64,000 bases of DNA from Heliopora coerulea (lineage: Eukaryota > Cnidaria > Anthozoa > Scleralcyonacea > Helioporidae), in contig JASJOG010000156.1 of assembly GCA_030142905.1 (NCBI GenBank), forward strand, positions 186,001 through 250,000. Direction: 5' to 3'. The translations under genes and the position numbers were made by a program. Within the stretch, counting starts at the first letter, position 1. Every line of letters starts with the position of its first letter. A model generated the notes under the pieces. It was not told the DNA's origin. It was given only the letters and a program-made list of their open reading frames with translations, and searched no databases. Of the stretch, positions 50,113 through 60,647 are shown in pieces.

Positions 50113-50946
50113 TCACACAGTGTGCGTTCGTAGATGTTTATTCAAATTACCATTTTGTGTAAATCTCTTTCCACAATGTTCACACTGGTAAGGTTTCACA
50201 CCAGTGTGTGTTCTTAGATGTCCTCTCAAACTACCATTTTGTGTAAATCTCTTCCCACAATGTTCACACTGGTAAGGTTTCACCCCAGTGTGTGTTCTTA
50301 GATGTCTTTTCAAATGACTATTTACTGTAAATCTCTTCCCACAATGTTCACACTGGTAAGGTTTCACCCCAGTGTGTGTTCTTAGATGTCTTTTCAAATT
50401 ACTATTTACTGTAAATCTCTTCCCACAATGTTCACACTGGTAAGGTTTCACCCCAGTGTGTGTTCTTAGATGTAGGTTCAAATGACTATTTACTGTAAAT
50501 CTCTTCCCACAATGTTCACACTGGTAAGGTTTCACCCCAGTGTGCGTTCCTTGATGATCTTTCAAATGACTATTTACTGTAAATCTCTTCCCACAATATT
50601 CACACTGGTAAGGTTTCACCCCAGTGTGTGTTCGTAGATGTACTCTCAAACTACCATTTTGTGTAAATCTCTTCCCACAATGTTTACACTGGTAAGGTTT
50701 CACCCCAGTGTGTGTTCGTAGATGTCTTTTCAAATGACCATTTTGTGTAAATCTCTTCCCACAATGTTCACACTGGTAAGGTTTCACCCCAGTGTGTGTT
50801 CTTAGATGTAAGTTCAAACTACTATTTACTGTAAATCTCTTCCCACAATGCTCACACCGGTAAGGTTTCACCCCAGTGTGTGTTCGTAGATGTCTTTTCA
50901 AACTGCTATTCTTCATAAAATATTTCTCACAATGTTGACATTGATA
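50113..50946 (-). repeat. 84-bp zinc-finger minisatellite (10 units)
   Basis: Ten tandem 28-codon fingers are nearly identical in framework ([16 protein letters not shown]) and differ mainly in the DNA-contact helix. Read at helix positions -1, 2, 3 and 6, fingers 2 to 10 are VSSL, QGHR, QGSV, VSHD, VSHL, VSNR, VSHR, QGSG and QGNK. Position 5 also varies (N, K, R). The linker is TGVKP in all units rather than the usual TGEKP. Framework homogeneity with contact-residue diversity is the signature of concerted evolution plus selection seen in PRDM9. Confidence 0.95.
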
Positions 50947-52893
50947 AGACTTGCAATTTTGTTTTGGTCTATCATTTTTCAAACTCACATTTTCATTACA
51001 GCCATTCTCCATATGCATGTTCAGGTATTCCTCTGTAAGGTACTTTCTGCTGCAATTTTTACATTCCCATAACTCGGCACGCGCTAACACTGGACATCGC
51101 TTTAGATGGACTTCCAGGTAATTATGATATGCATACATTCGGCCACAATATTTACAAGAATATCCACCTGGAGACAGAAAATAGACCATCTTGATTAATC
51201 AATATAGTTCGTATCGAGTTTTAACCAATGACTGTGTTTTAAGAGCCTTATATCTTCGGATTGATGAATATTGATAATGAACGTAATACTTCCGAAAAAC
51301 TGCTTAAACCAACAATTTCAAATTTTGAATGAGATCCATATAAAAAACATACCAACGTCGTCTTCACATTGTTCTTCCTCCAACAAGGGTATCCCAAGTT
51401 GTTCTGCATATTCATCACCATACCAAACCAGAAGTTCTGTATTTGGTTCTATTCGTTTATAAGCCCTGTAATAAATTTCACCATGATATTGATAGGCAAC
51501 CAAATTTTGCTCACTTTCACATCGTGAACAGTTGACAAAGCGCATCCAGTTGCTACAAGAGGTATTAAAGCCATCAATGTAATGTTGGATCTTTCCATCT
51601 TGCACTATCTAAATAAATTACAAAGCTTTTATTAGGACAGCATAAATAACAAGTTTTTTTCTAAATAAACTGAAGTCGACGAAATTATCTAACCTCCCAC
51701 ATGTAATCTGTGTTCATTTCATCTTCCAGATCTTCTAAATCAACTTTGCTCCCCCTGTAAGGTCCAAAACGGGTGTTAACGTCCAGCTTCACCTTGGAAA
51801 AGACTCCTAATCCAGCACCTGGAATCAAGGACTTTTGAATAGACAAACTTTCAGGCAATGACTTCACTGCATCTGGATGCATCGTCTCCATTTCACTGTT
51901 ACAGTCTTCAATTATTATAAAATTGTGCAATGGACATTCACCATAATAAAAGTCTTGGCATTCTTTGCAGACTAAAAATATAAATTTAACATTATCACTG
52001 AATTTCTCAGGGATACTTTGAAACCGAAACTCCGGTAACTTACAAATGTAGTGATCATCATCTGGTACTTCTTCTTCTTTATAACATTTACGAATAGAGC
52101 GTGTTACCCTGGGTGATTGCTTCTCTGCTATCTTTTTACACCTGAACTTGATCGACTTTTTTACAGCTTTCGTCTCCTTTCCAAGTTGGCCATTTATTGT
52201 ATGATCATCAAATTTTCCGATTAACTCAAAGTCCGAACGGTCTTGTTCTGCTGTCTTTTCTTCGTTTATTTTATTGGCAGACTGACAAATTACACAAAGG
52301 AAAATCTTATTTTAACGTTGTCGAACACATAATATAAATGAAAATTAATAAACAATAATACTGACCTGTTTTGCTTGGCTTGTTGATTGTTTAGTGGTAC
52401 GATGCATTCTTTGGATTGGTAGTTTTTTGGGTTTAAAAACTAATAAAAAGTAGACCAAAGTAATTACCGTACCAGGCGTCGTTATATAACCATGAGAAAA
52501 ACTAGTCATAAATAATAACCAGCCTCTTACTTGGTTTAAACTTCTTTCTCTCATCAAAGGCACCTTCTTCATCTACGCCAGGCAACCATTCTTCATCACT
52601 ACTGTCACTTTCCACCTTTGGTTTTCTATTCCTCGGTTTAGGAATGAGTGCTTTCTTATTCACTTTAAATCCTAATTATGGAAAAACAAAAGATTGTTAA
52701 TAGTTCTCTTTATACATAAATAAAAACTAAGCACCGAAAAAACGAGTTGACTGAACGAAAATGACTCGACTTGTTGACAGAGGACATATTGCTTCAACTC
52801 ACCGCATTTTTCCATAAACTCAAAGTTTTTGTTGATATTCTCGAGTCTCTTCAACTCGTATTCCGAAGGACTGTCATATCCAGCAGTAGCCAT
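50113..52893 (-). CDS. PRDM9: PRDM9-like histone methyltransferase with 10-finger C2H2 array
   Basis: Coding exons, minus: 52893-52803, 52671-52531, 52439-52366, 52281-52044, 51971-51694, 51608-51353, 51167-50113; phases agree and give about 710 aa. Order: KRAB-like helices ([20 protein letters not shown]); KRAB/SSXRD-type region ending in the PRDM9 hallmark SDEEWLP; basic linker; a C4/zinc-knuckle-like [20 protein letters not shown] domain with [29 protein letters not shown] and LLVWYGDEY (the last holds the tyrosine needed for activity in vertebrate PRDM9); two isolated degenerate fingers; then ten C2H2 fingers. In vertebrates PRDM9 trimethylates H3K4/K36 at DNA motifs read by the fingers and places meiotic crossovers. 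All the domains needed for that are present here; meiotic use is inferred. A noncoding 5' exon is likely: acceptor TTTTCAG at 52914 and a strong donor at about 53451. Confidence 0.92.
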
Positions 52894-53044
52894 CCCTCTA
52901 AAAATGGAACTATCTGAAAACAGTGTGTTTACATGGCAAATTTTTTAAGAAAGTTCGTCCCATCTAACTAGACCCAAGGATAATCAAAAACGAAATGTTT
53001 TTCAATGTTGTATTCGTAAAACTTGACTAGTTCATTTAAAACTT

Positions 53045-53440
53045 GGCAATCCTGTATTTTAGCGTCGGATTCGATTTGGAAAATAAAATAGCGTCGGATT
53101 CATTTCACAAAGAGCGCCGGATTAAAACGTATACTCTTCTGTCCCGAATAAGGAGGGGGGCGTTTTATTTGTCTAGACGTTTTATTTGTCTAGGCGTATT
53201 ATTTTTCTAGACGTTTTATTTGTCTAGACAGTGATTATAGTCATATTTAAATCCCACGTGTCAGTCTTTCGCACCATGTGCTATTTCCCAAATCGAATCC
53301 GACCCTAAAATACAAGATTGCCCGCCCCCCTCCTTATTCGGGACCGAAGAGTATACGTTTCAATCCGGCGCTCTTCGTAAAATGAATCCGACGCTATTTT
53401 ATTTCCCAAATCGAATCCGACCCTAAAATACAGGATTGCC
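53045..53440. mobile_element. foldback MITE with about 115-bp inverted repeats and 8-bp target duplication
   Basis: The left arm begins GGCAATCCTGTATTTTAG and the right arm ends with its near reverse complement; arms run about 115 bp. The element is flanked by TAAAACTT on both sides (53037-53044 and 53441-53448), an 8-bp target-site duplication of the hAT type. The centre holds about four copies of a 17-bp word (GACGTTTTATTTGTCTA). It lies between the likely noncoding first exon and the first coding exon of the PRDM9-like gene, and its target duplication overlaps the intron donor. Confidence 0.85.
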
Positions 53441-53450
53441 TAAAACTTAC

Positions 53451-53784
53451 CTTTTCCTAATATGAGGCACAATTGTAAGATAAAAACCACAAAACGAATC
53501 AAAAACAGCTGGTTTTTTCTCGCGTTTAACAAAGTTCACATCTCTGTAGATTCTAACCTTTTATTCATTGTCACAATGTGCCAAGATACAATAACAAAAG
53601 AACGTGAGTTTCTCGCGTGCTTCTTAGCACGTGTTGTTAACGTGCCGTACGCGTTACATCTCCCTTCTTTTAACAAAATTAAGTCTTTACTTTAAGGTAC
53701 AAGAGTAATAACATTCAAGAGTAATATCAACAATGGTAACTAGTTCATATCTCAAATCTGTCATTCATTTCAGTGTTCCAACCT
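53451..53784 (-). promoter_or_regulatory. likely 5' noncoding exon and promoter region of the PRDM9-like gene
   Basis: On the minus strand AGGAAAAG|GTAAGT gives a good donor ending at 53451, and a TTTTCAG acceptor at 52914 precedes the ATG-bearing exon. The region between the donor and the Gypsy remnant is short (about 330 bp). It contains E-box-like CACGTG-type words (about 53620-53645). Exon start and promoter elements cannot be placed without transcripts. Confidence 0.4.
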
Positions 53785-56610
53785 GTAATCTATGCGTTAT
53801 CAATCAAGCGTTCGGGTGGTTTAGAGATGCTGGTGGATCTTCTGGGTGTGGAGTAGGAGACAGTAGTTTGTTCGTTATTTCGTAGTACGGTCATTTCTAG
53901 TGATGGGTCTTGTTTGTTTTTCTTCAAGTCGCGGCGATTTCGTCTGTAAAGGTTGCCGTTCGATTCAAAGTGATATGAACGTAGTGCCACTTGTTGTTTA
54001 CATGTTCCTCGTGACCACGTCGATTGTCCAGGCAAGCGAAGCCAAACTGTATCTCCTGCCTCCTGGCAGCAGTGTTTTAAGGGGTTTGGCATGCTTATCA
54101 TAATGATGATACTGTTTCTTCTTCTGTTTAAGAAGTGCTTGCACGTCATTCTTTGTGTTGTAACGAGGTTGTAGAAGGGTAGACGGTGTTAATAGTAGTG
54201 TTTTGCAGCGTCTTCCAATTAGTCTTCATCCCTTCACTTGGAGTGTTGCGTCAGTCCAGGAGTGCAAGATACTCTGACTGGCCGGAAGATTTGCATTTGT
54301 TGAACAGTTTTTTAACCGTTTTCACTGCATTCTCGGCTTTTCCGTTACTTTGTGGATAATGTGGGGATGATGTCAGATGTTTGATTGACAATTTCTGGCA
54401 AAATATGGCAAACTCGTCAGAGCTAAATTGTGGACCATTATCAGATACTATGCTATCTGGAATTCCAAAACGAGAAAACATTGCTTTCAAGGCTTTGATG
54501 ACGCTAGGTGACGTTGTAGAAGTTAGGCGCTCACCTTCGATGTTGTTGCTAAAGTAATCAACGACTAACAGCAGCTGTCTGTGATCAAAATCGCAAAGAT
54601 CGGCGGCGACTTTTCTCCAAGGTCGGGCTGGTACTTCGTGCTGGAGAAGTGGCTCTTTCTGTTGCGCACTGCTGTGTCGTAAGCAAATGTCACATTTCGA
54701 CATGTATTCCTTGAACTGCAAGTTCATTCGACGCCAGTAGAGCGTATCGCGAATGCGGCGTTGGCATGCTTCTATTCCAATGTGGCTGGCATGAGCTGCT
54801 TTCATAAGTTCTCCTCGAAGAGTTGGAGGTACAACGAGCTGTTGTCCTTTAAAGATTAATGAACCTTGAATAGTCAGTTGGTCTCTTACATCCCAATAAG
54901 CACGTATTTAATTATCGACGTCTTTCTTATTATTTGACCAACCATACTGGGTCGTTTCTGCTAGTTTCTTCATTACTGTGTCGGCTTCGTTTGCTTTCTT
55001 GATTTGGTCGAAACGTGCACGGCTGACCGGTAGGGTTTCGGTATGCTCAACTGTTTCCAAAGCGTTGATGCTTTCAATGTGTTCATCAAGTGGGAAGTAC
55101 GCTCGACTCTAGGTATCAGCTAGATGCAGTGTGGAACCTTTGGTGTAGACAACGTTAAGGTTGTAGTTCTGCAATCGAAACATCATGCGTTGTAATCGTT
55201 TCGGTGCAAGGCAAAGATTCTTTCGGAAAATTGATTCCAAAGGCTTGTGGTCTGACTCGACTGTAATTATATCACGACCATAGATATATGCATCAAAGCG
55301 TTCACATGCATACAGGATAGCGAGCATTTCTCAATTTGCGCATATTTGCACTCAGTTGGCGTTAAAGCACGTGATGCGAAAGCTATAGGATGGCCATTTT
55401 GTAGTAGTGCACCACCGAGTCCTGACTGCGAAGCGTCACACTGTATGGTTACTTCTTTGTCGAGCGAGTAGTACTCTAAAATCGGGGCTTCAGTAACTGC
55501 TTTCTTTAGAGCTTGAAATGATGCTTCTTGTTTCTTGGTCCAATTCCAGGTGGCTCCTTTCAGGCTTAGATCGCGCAGAGTTTTCGTAATATCTGACAGC
55601 TTTGGCAAAAATTTAGCAAGGTATTGTGCAAGGCCTAGCAGTCGCTGTATAGCTCGCACGTTGCTTGGTTTAGGCATTCTGTTTATTGCTTCTACTTTGG
55701 CAGGATCTGGACGCAGTCCTTCTGCTGAAGCGATGTATCCTATGAATGGTACACTAGAGCGGCGCAGTTTCATCTTCTCTGGTGCTAGCTTAATCCCACG
55801 CTCTTTGCAGCGTTCCAAAAAGCCAATCAGGTTTTGATCATGTGATGCTGCTGCTGCTTCTTGTGTATCACCGTAGCCAACTATCACAAAATCATCTGCA
55901 AAGACCTCGATTCCTTTCAGGCATTCGATTAATTCATGCATTCTTCGTTGAAATATTTCCGGGGCAGAAGACAGTCCAAATGGCATACGCAACCATCTCT
56001 AACGTCCAAATGGGGTGTGGAACGTGGTTAAGTAAGACGATTGTTCACGGAGTTTTACGTGCCAAAACCTATTGGCTACATCAAGAACTCAGAAGGTTTT
56101 TGCTCCATGTAGTCGTGTACCGATATCTTCTATTACTGGAACAGGGTAGTGCTCGCGCAGAACAGCGGCATTTAAATCTTTTGGATCTAGACATATTCGA
56201 AGTTGTCCATTCTTCTTTGGGACCACAACCATGCTAGATATCCAATCTGTGGGTCGTGTGACTTTTCCTACGACTTCTTTTTTTACCAGGTCATCCAAAG
56301 ACTCCTTAACTTTCTCTCGGATCGCGACTTGAACTCGTCTAGGCGCGTGTTGGACTGGTCTTGCAGCAGGGTCGAGTTTGACGTTGTACTCTCCCTCAAT
56401 CAATCCAATTCCTTCTTGAAATACTTCTGGGAATTTCATCACGATTTCTTCCTTGAAAGAGGTGGTGACTCTGCAGTATAGACCGCAGCTTTATCTTCAA
56501 TACTGGTGGGCCGCATAGCATAGTTATCCCAAACATCGACAAGCTTCATTCCAAGACAGGCTCGTCGGCCCAAAATTGGTCGAAATGAGTTTCATTCAAC
56601 TAGGTTACAC
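53785..56610 (-). mobile_element. decayed Gypsy LTR retrotransposon pol fragment
   Basis: Reading on the minus strand in order: a protease-end-like segment (about 56600-56480), reverse transcriptase (56442-55370; LDPKDLNAAV, MPFGLSSAP, VFADDFVIVG), RNase H (55460-55110; QCDASQSGLGG, TVESDHKPLE), and integrase (54850-54250; the HHCC zinc binding region, then aspartates in VVDYFSN and VSDNGPQFS and glutamate in GKAENAV). The tail to about 53785 resembles the region after the integrase. It is broken: in-frame stops at about 56090 and 55998 in the RT, a frameshift at about 55325, stops at about 55110, 54910 and 54263, and a further shift after the integrase. No gag and no LTRs were recognised. 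Its 5' side abuts the duplicated receptor fragment. Confidence 0.88.
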
Positions 56611-58541
56611 ATCAGCGCGCTCAATCCATGATCCTTAAAGCAACATAGACCGCCAACTTGGCAGCATTTTTAACCTTCAATAGAATGAAGCTTAGTATCA
56701 ACTCGGTGGAGCAACTAGCTTCACAGATGGATGTGAGTTATGGCACAGTAAGAAATTCACCAGCGTAAGAATTCTTTCAAAACTCCATGCTGCCATCCTT
56801 CAATGGGATGAATCAGTTATCAGTTCATGGAAGCAAGAGGAACCCTCGTACCAACAGCTGCTACCGGCATTGAGAAAGTTAAAAACGAAAACTTTGCGTT
56901 CATCTATGATTCTCTTTTTCTGGTTAGGGAGACGTACAAAGAACCGTGCGATGTGTTTACCGTCGGTCAAGTGTTTGGAAAGTTTGGTAAGACTAAGAAT
57001 ATCTTTACTTGATACGCTGTAACGGCCTTCTGGTAGTCGGATCCAACGAATCGGAGCACGGAAACTGACTTCACTCGTTCTCAATCCAAATGAGGGCCAT
57101 TTTACCAACATTCCATGGAATGACACCATCGGTATTATGCTAAATTTAAGTCATAAAAAAGTGATGCAGTTCATGGAATAATTTTGAAACCGCCAATTTG
57201 GTTCCCTCAAAATGTTGCTGAAAACCATTCGAAAATGGCGCGTAAAAAGGTTAAACGTGGTAATTCTTTTTTCACATCCGTTGAGTCACAAATCATAGTT
57301 AAAACTCTTCCATTTAGTACCATAAAAATATGAAGTTTACGACCATAAAATATAGCAATCGAAGTATTGGTTCTATTAAAAATTGTGAAGTAAAAGTTTA
57401 AGGTAATCATTTTCAGCTCAAAAGATGTAGAAACTGTTTAAACTTTCGTTATTGCCCTACACTGTATCTCATTGCTATGTTGGAAAAGAAACGGCCTTTT
57501 TGTTGGTAGGAATAACCAATGTCTCACGTACCTTATTTTATCAAGTCTATATTCTTTCAGGGTATGGCCTGGCTTTTCAAAAAAACTCACCATATACAAC
57601 CACGTTTAGCCTGGAAATTTTAAATCTTCGTGAAGCAGGAGTAATCTTGTTCTATGAAGACTACTGGTTCAAAAAACAACGTAGGTTGGTATTGTTCTCT
57701 GTAGAAGAACAGGGTCTTTTCTCATATGGTGCTGCATTTAGAAACGTCTTCAATACAGTCCTACAGTTTCTGACAAGTACAAATACTTAACCATACACCA
57801 GCCTTTCCGTTACTTTTCCTAAAAAAACCAACAAAAACCCATCATGCAAAATATAATGCAAACATGATTAACTCGGAACCCAGAATCTCTAATAACCTAT
57901 GTATAAACATTATCATGAGGAGGCCATTACTACATTTGTGTGACAGACTTATTACTTGGAACATAGTATATAAATGAAACATGTTTACGAGAATAGCTCT
58001 GTTGATCATTTGTTAATTTTAAAATGTACAGTCGAACCTCGCTATTTCGAACTCGGTTAATTCGAAGTCCCCGCTATTTCGAACTAAGATCGAATTCCCT
58101 TGGATTTACCCTTATGTTTTCAGTCATTTACTATCAGCTATTTCGAACTCGGTTATTTCGAATTCCCCGCTAATTCGAACTGATCGTTCTTTCCCTACAC
58201 CTTAAATCAACCCACAGCTGGAAACGTATTGCATTTTATTTGAGCTCGTGTTGCGTAATTGGTGACTTACAATGCTTGACTCACGTGCAGTGTCCCGCTA
58301 AGAAATTCCAGCTGTGTTATTCAATTACAAAACAAAACGCACTGTTAGTGAACTGTTCTTCCGGCTGAAATACTCATGTATGAACTCTGCTGTCTCTATT
58401 CTGATCATTCGACATTGTAAAGTAATGTTCTGAATTTTCTTTGGTGATTACAAACGTCCTTTGACATCTGCTTGATGATTCATCTCTAAGCATTTCGCAT
58501 TATTTTACAAATCAGCGTGATAACGTGGGAATCAACGACAT

Positions 58542-58934
58542 CTAACACTCATCTAGGCTTGAAAGCTGTTTCCGCAGGACCTCAATGAATGTTTTCTGCC
58601 CTGTGAAATGTACAGTGCACGACACTTGCATGCCTTCTCCATCTCCAAGGTTGACAGGTTTGCCCCTCACGATGACGCTGCATGAACCGTCTTTATCACC
58701 CCTCAAATAGTAAAATACCGTTTTGGCAAAACGTCCACTTTTTCCTGTCTTTAAATGTCCAACAACGTCTTCACCTGACAACACGCACACTGCATACTTG
58801 TCCACAACGTTTTCTGGCTCTGTTCGGGTCCTTAGTTTCTCGTTGACCACAGGAACCCATTCATTTTGGTAGGCATGATATCCCTTAACGTGCGAGTCGA
58901 TTTCGAACGAGGCGAGCGTGCACTGGGGATCCAT
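58542..58934 (-). CDS. HIRAN-like small protein carried by the Tigger element
   Basis: An intact 130-codon ORF with an ATG start, between the left terminal repeat and the transposase and divergent from it (132 bp apart, start to start). The protein has the layout I associate with HIRAN-type domains: GYHAYQ near the start, REP/RTEPEN followed by DKYAVCV, then VVGHL and a later hydrophobic strand. HIRAN domains in HLTF/Rad5-type proteins bind 3' DNA ends. It spans nearly the entire ORF, with no helicase or nuclease part. Position inside the terminal repeats suggests an accessory gene of the transposon. Unlike the neighbouring transposase it carries no stop or frameshift. A role in transposition or repair of the excision site is inference, and the domain call needs a profile search. 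Confidence 0.65.
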   Translation of the reverse strand: MDPQCTLASFEIDSHVKGYHAYQNEWVPVVNEKLRTRTEPENVVDKYAVCVLSGEDVVGHLKTGKSGRFAKTVFYYLRGDKDGSCSVIVRGKPVNLGDGEGMQVSCTVHFTGQKTFIEVLRKQLSSLDEC

Positions 58935-60647
58935 TGCAATTTGCAGCGCTTAACTGGAGTTCTTTTTTAGCAATGTTCACTGTACTTTGACCCTTTGTCA
59001 CTACAGTAGCTTCGTATTACAGTTTGTTTCAGTCACGCAATTGCCAATGCATGTGGTATTATTGCTTTGTACCCTGAAAGCACATCTGAGTCAAAACGTG
59101 GAAAATACTCTTGTAACACATTACTCGACAAGTACGAGGCTTTGAAGAAGCTTGAGAGTGGAATAGCTAAAAAGGATGTTGCTGCGCGGTACAAAGTCCC
59201 ACCAAATACACTTTCAACGTGGATAAAGAATAAAGACAAGATCGTGAAAGCATTCGAAGGGGGAGATAGCCACAGTCAACGAAAGCAGCGAGCAGGCAAC
59301 CATGATGCGGTGGATAAGGCGCTGTACAAATGGTTTACAAAAGTCAGGGAGGAACGAGTGCCGATCAGCGGCGGCATACTGAAGGAAAAAGCATCAAAAT
59401 ATGCCAGAGAACTAGGAATTGAAACTTTTAAGGCGTCCAATGGTTGGTTCGACAGATGGAAGGGTAGACATGGTATTGTGTTTAAGACTGTCTCTGGCGA
59501 GGCTAAATCCTGCACAGCAGACATGACAGCGTCCTGGGAAGAGACAACTCTGCCAACCATACTAACAAACTACCAGTTGCGCGACATTTTCAATGCAGAC
59601 GAATTTGGTTTATTCTACAAGGCTTAACCAGATAAATCGCTGCATCTGAAATCTGAGAAGTGCATTGGTGGCAAGCACAATAAAGTACGTTTGACTGGTA
59701 TGGCGGCTGCAAATGCTGAAGGCGAAAAGCTTCCAATGTTTGTCATCGGGAAGTCTGTCAAACCCAGATAATTTACAGGCGTGATAAACTTACCCTGCAG
59801 ATATCGTGCTCAAAAAAAAGAGCTGGATGGATAGTAGCTTGTTTGAGGAATGGGTTCGAGAACAGGACAGGAAATTTCAGCGTCAAGGAAGAAAGATTGC
59901 TCTGATTGTTGACAACTGTCCCGCCCACCCGCAAATCTCCAATTTAAAAGCAATCCATCTAGTTTTCTTGCCGCCAAACTCCACCTCCAAGACCCAACCA
60001 ATGGATCACGGTGTTATACGAGCAACAAAGGCGTATTATACGCAAGGCTGTGTAAAGAAATTCATTGATGCCGTTGACAACAAAAAGCCCCTACCCAACC
60101 TCTCTATTTTAGATGCTATGCCCATTCTCACTGAAGCATGGGGTACAGTTTCAGAGGAGACAATACGCAACTGCTTCAGAAAAGCTGGCATTGCTAACCA
60201 AGCACAACAAAGTGCTTTGAATGACGACGACGATCCCTTCAACATTCTGTTAGAAGATATCAGCGCCTTACGAGAAAGAAGCCCCAAACTTGTACCAGAT
60301 GAAGTCAGTGCCGAAGATGTGGTTGATACAGATAGCGGCGTTTTAACATCTCACATTGGTTCGTTGAGCGATGAAGACATCCTCGCAGAGTTTCGTGAAG
60401 AAAACCAGATGGAAGTGGATGACGGCGATGATGGAAATGACGATGAACAACAAGAAGAAACTCCCAAGCGACCAACGAAGAGTGAGGTCCATCAAGCAAT
60501 CGAGACTCTCTCACGCTACAGTTTGTTTGCTGTTGAGGGAGCCGAGATTCGACGGCAAACAAGCCAGTTGTCATTCACGATCGACAAAAGTATTAGAAAA
60601 AACCAAAAACCACAGAACATTCAAAGATTTTTCAATGCAACAGCATC

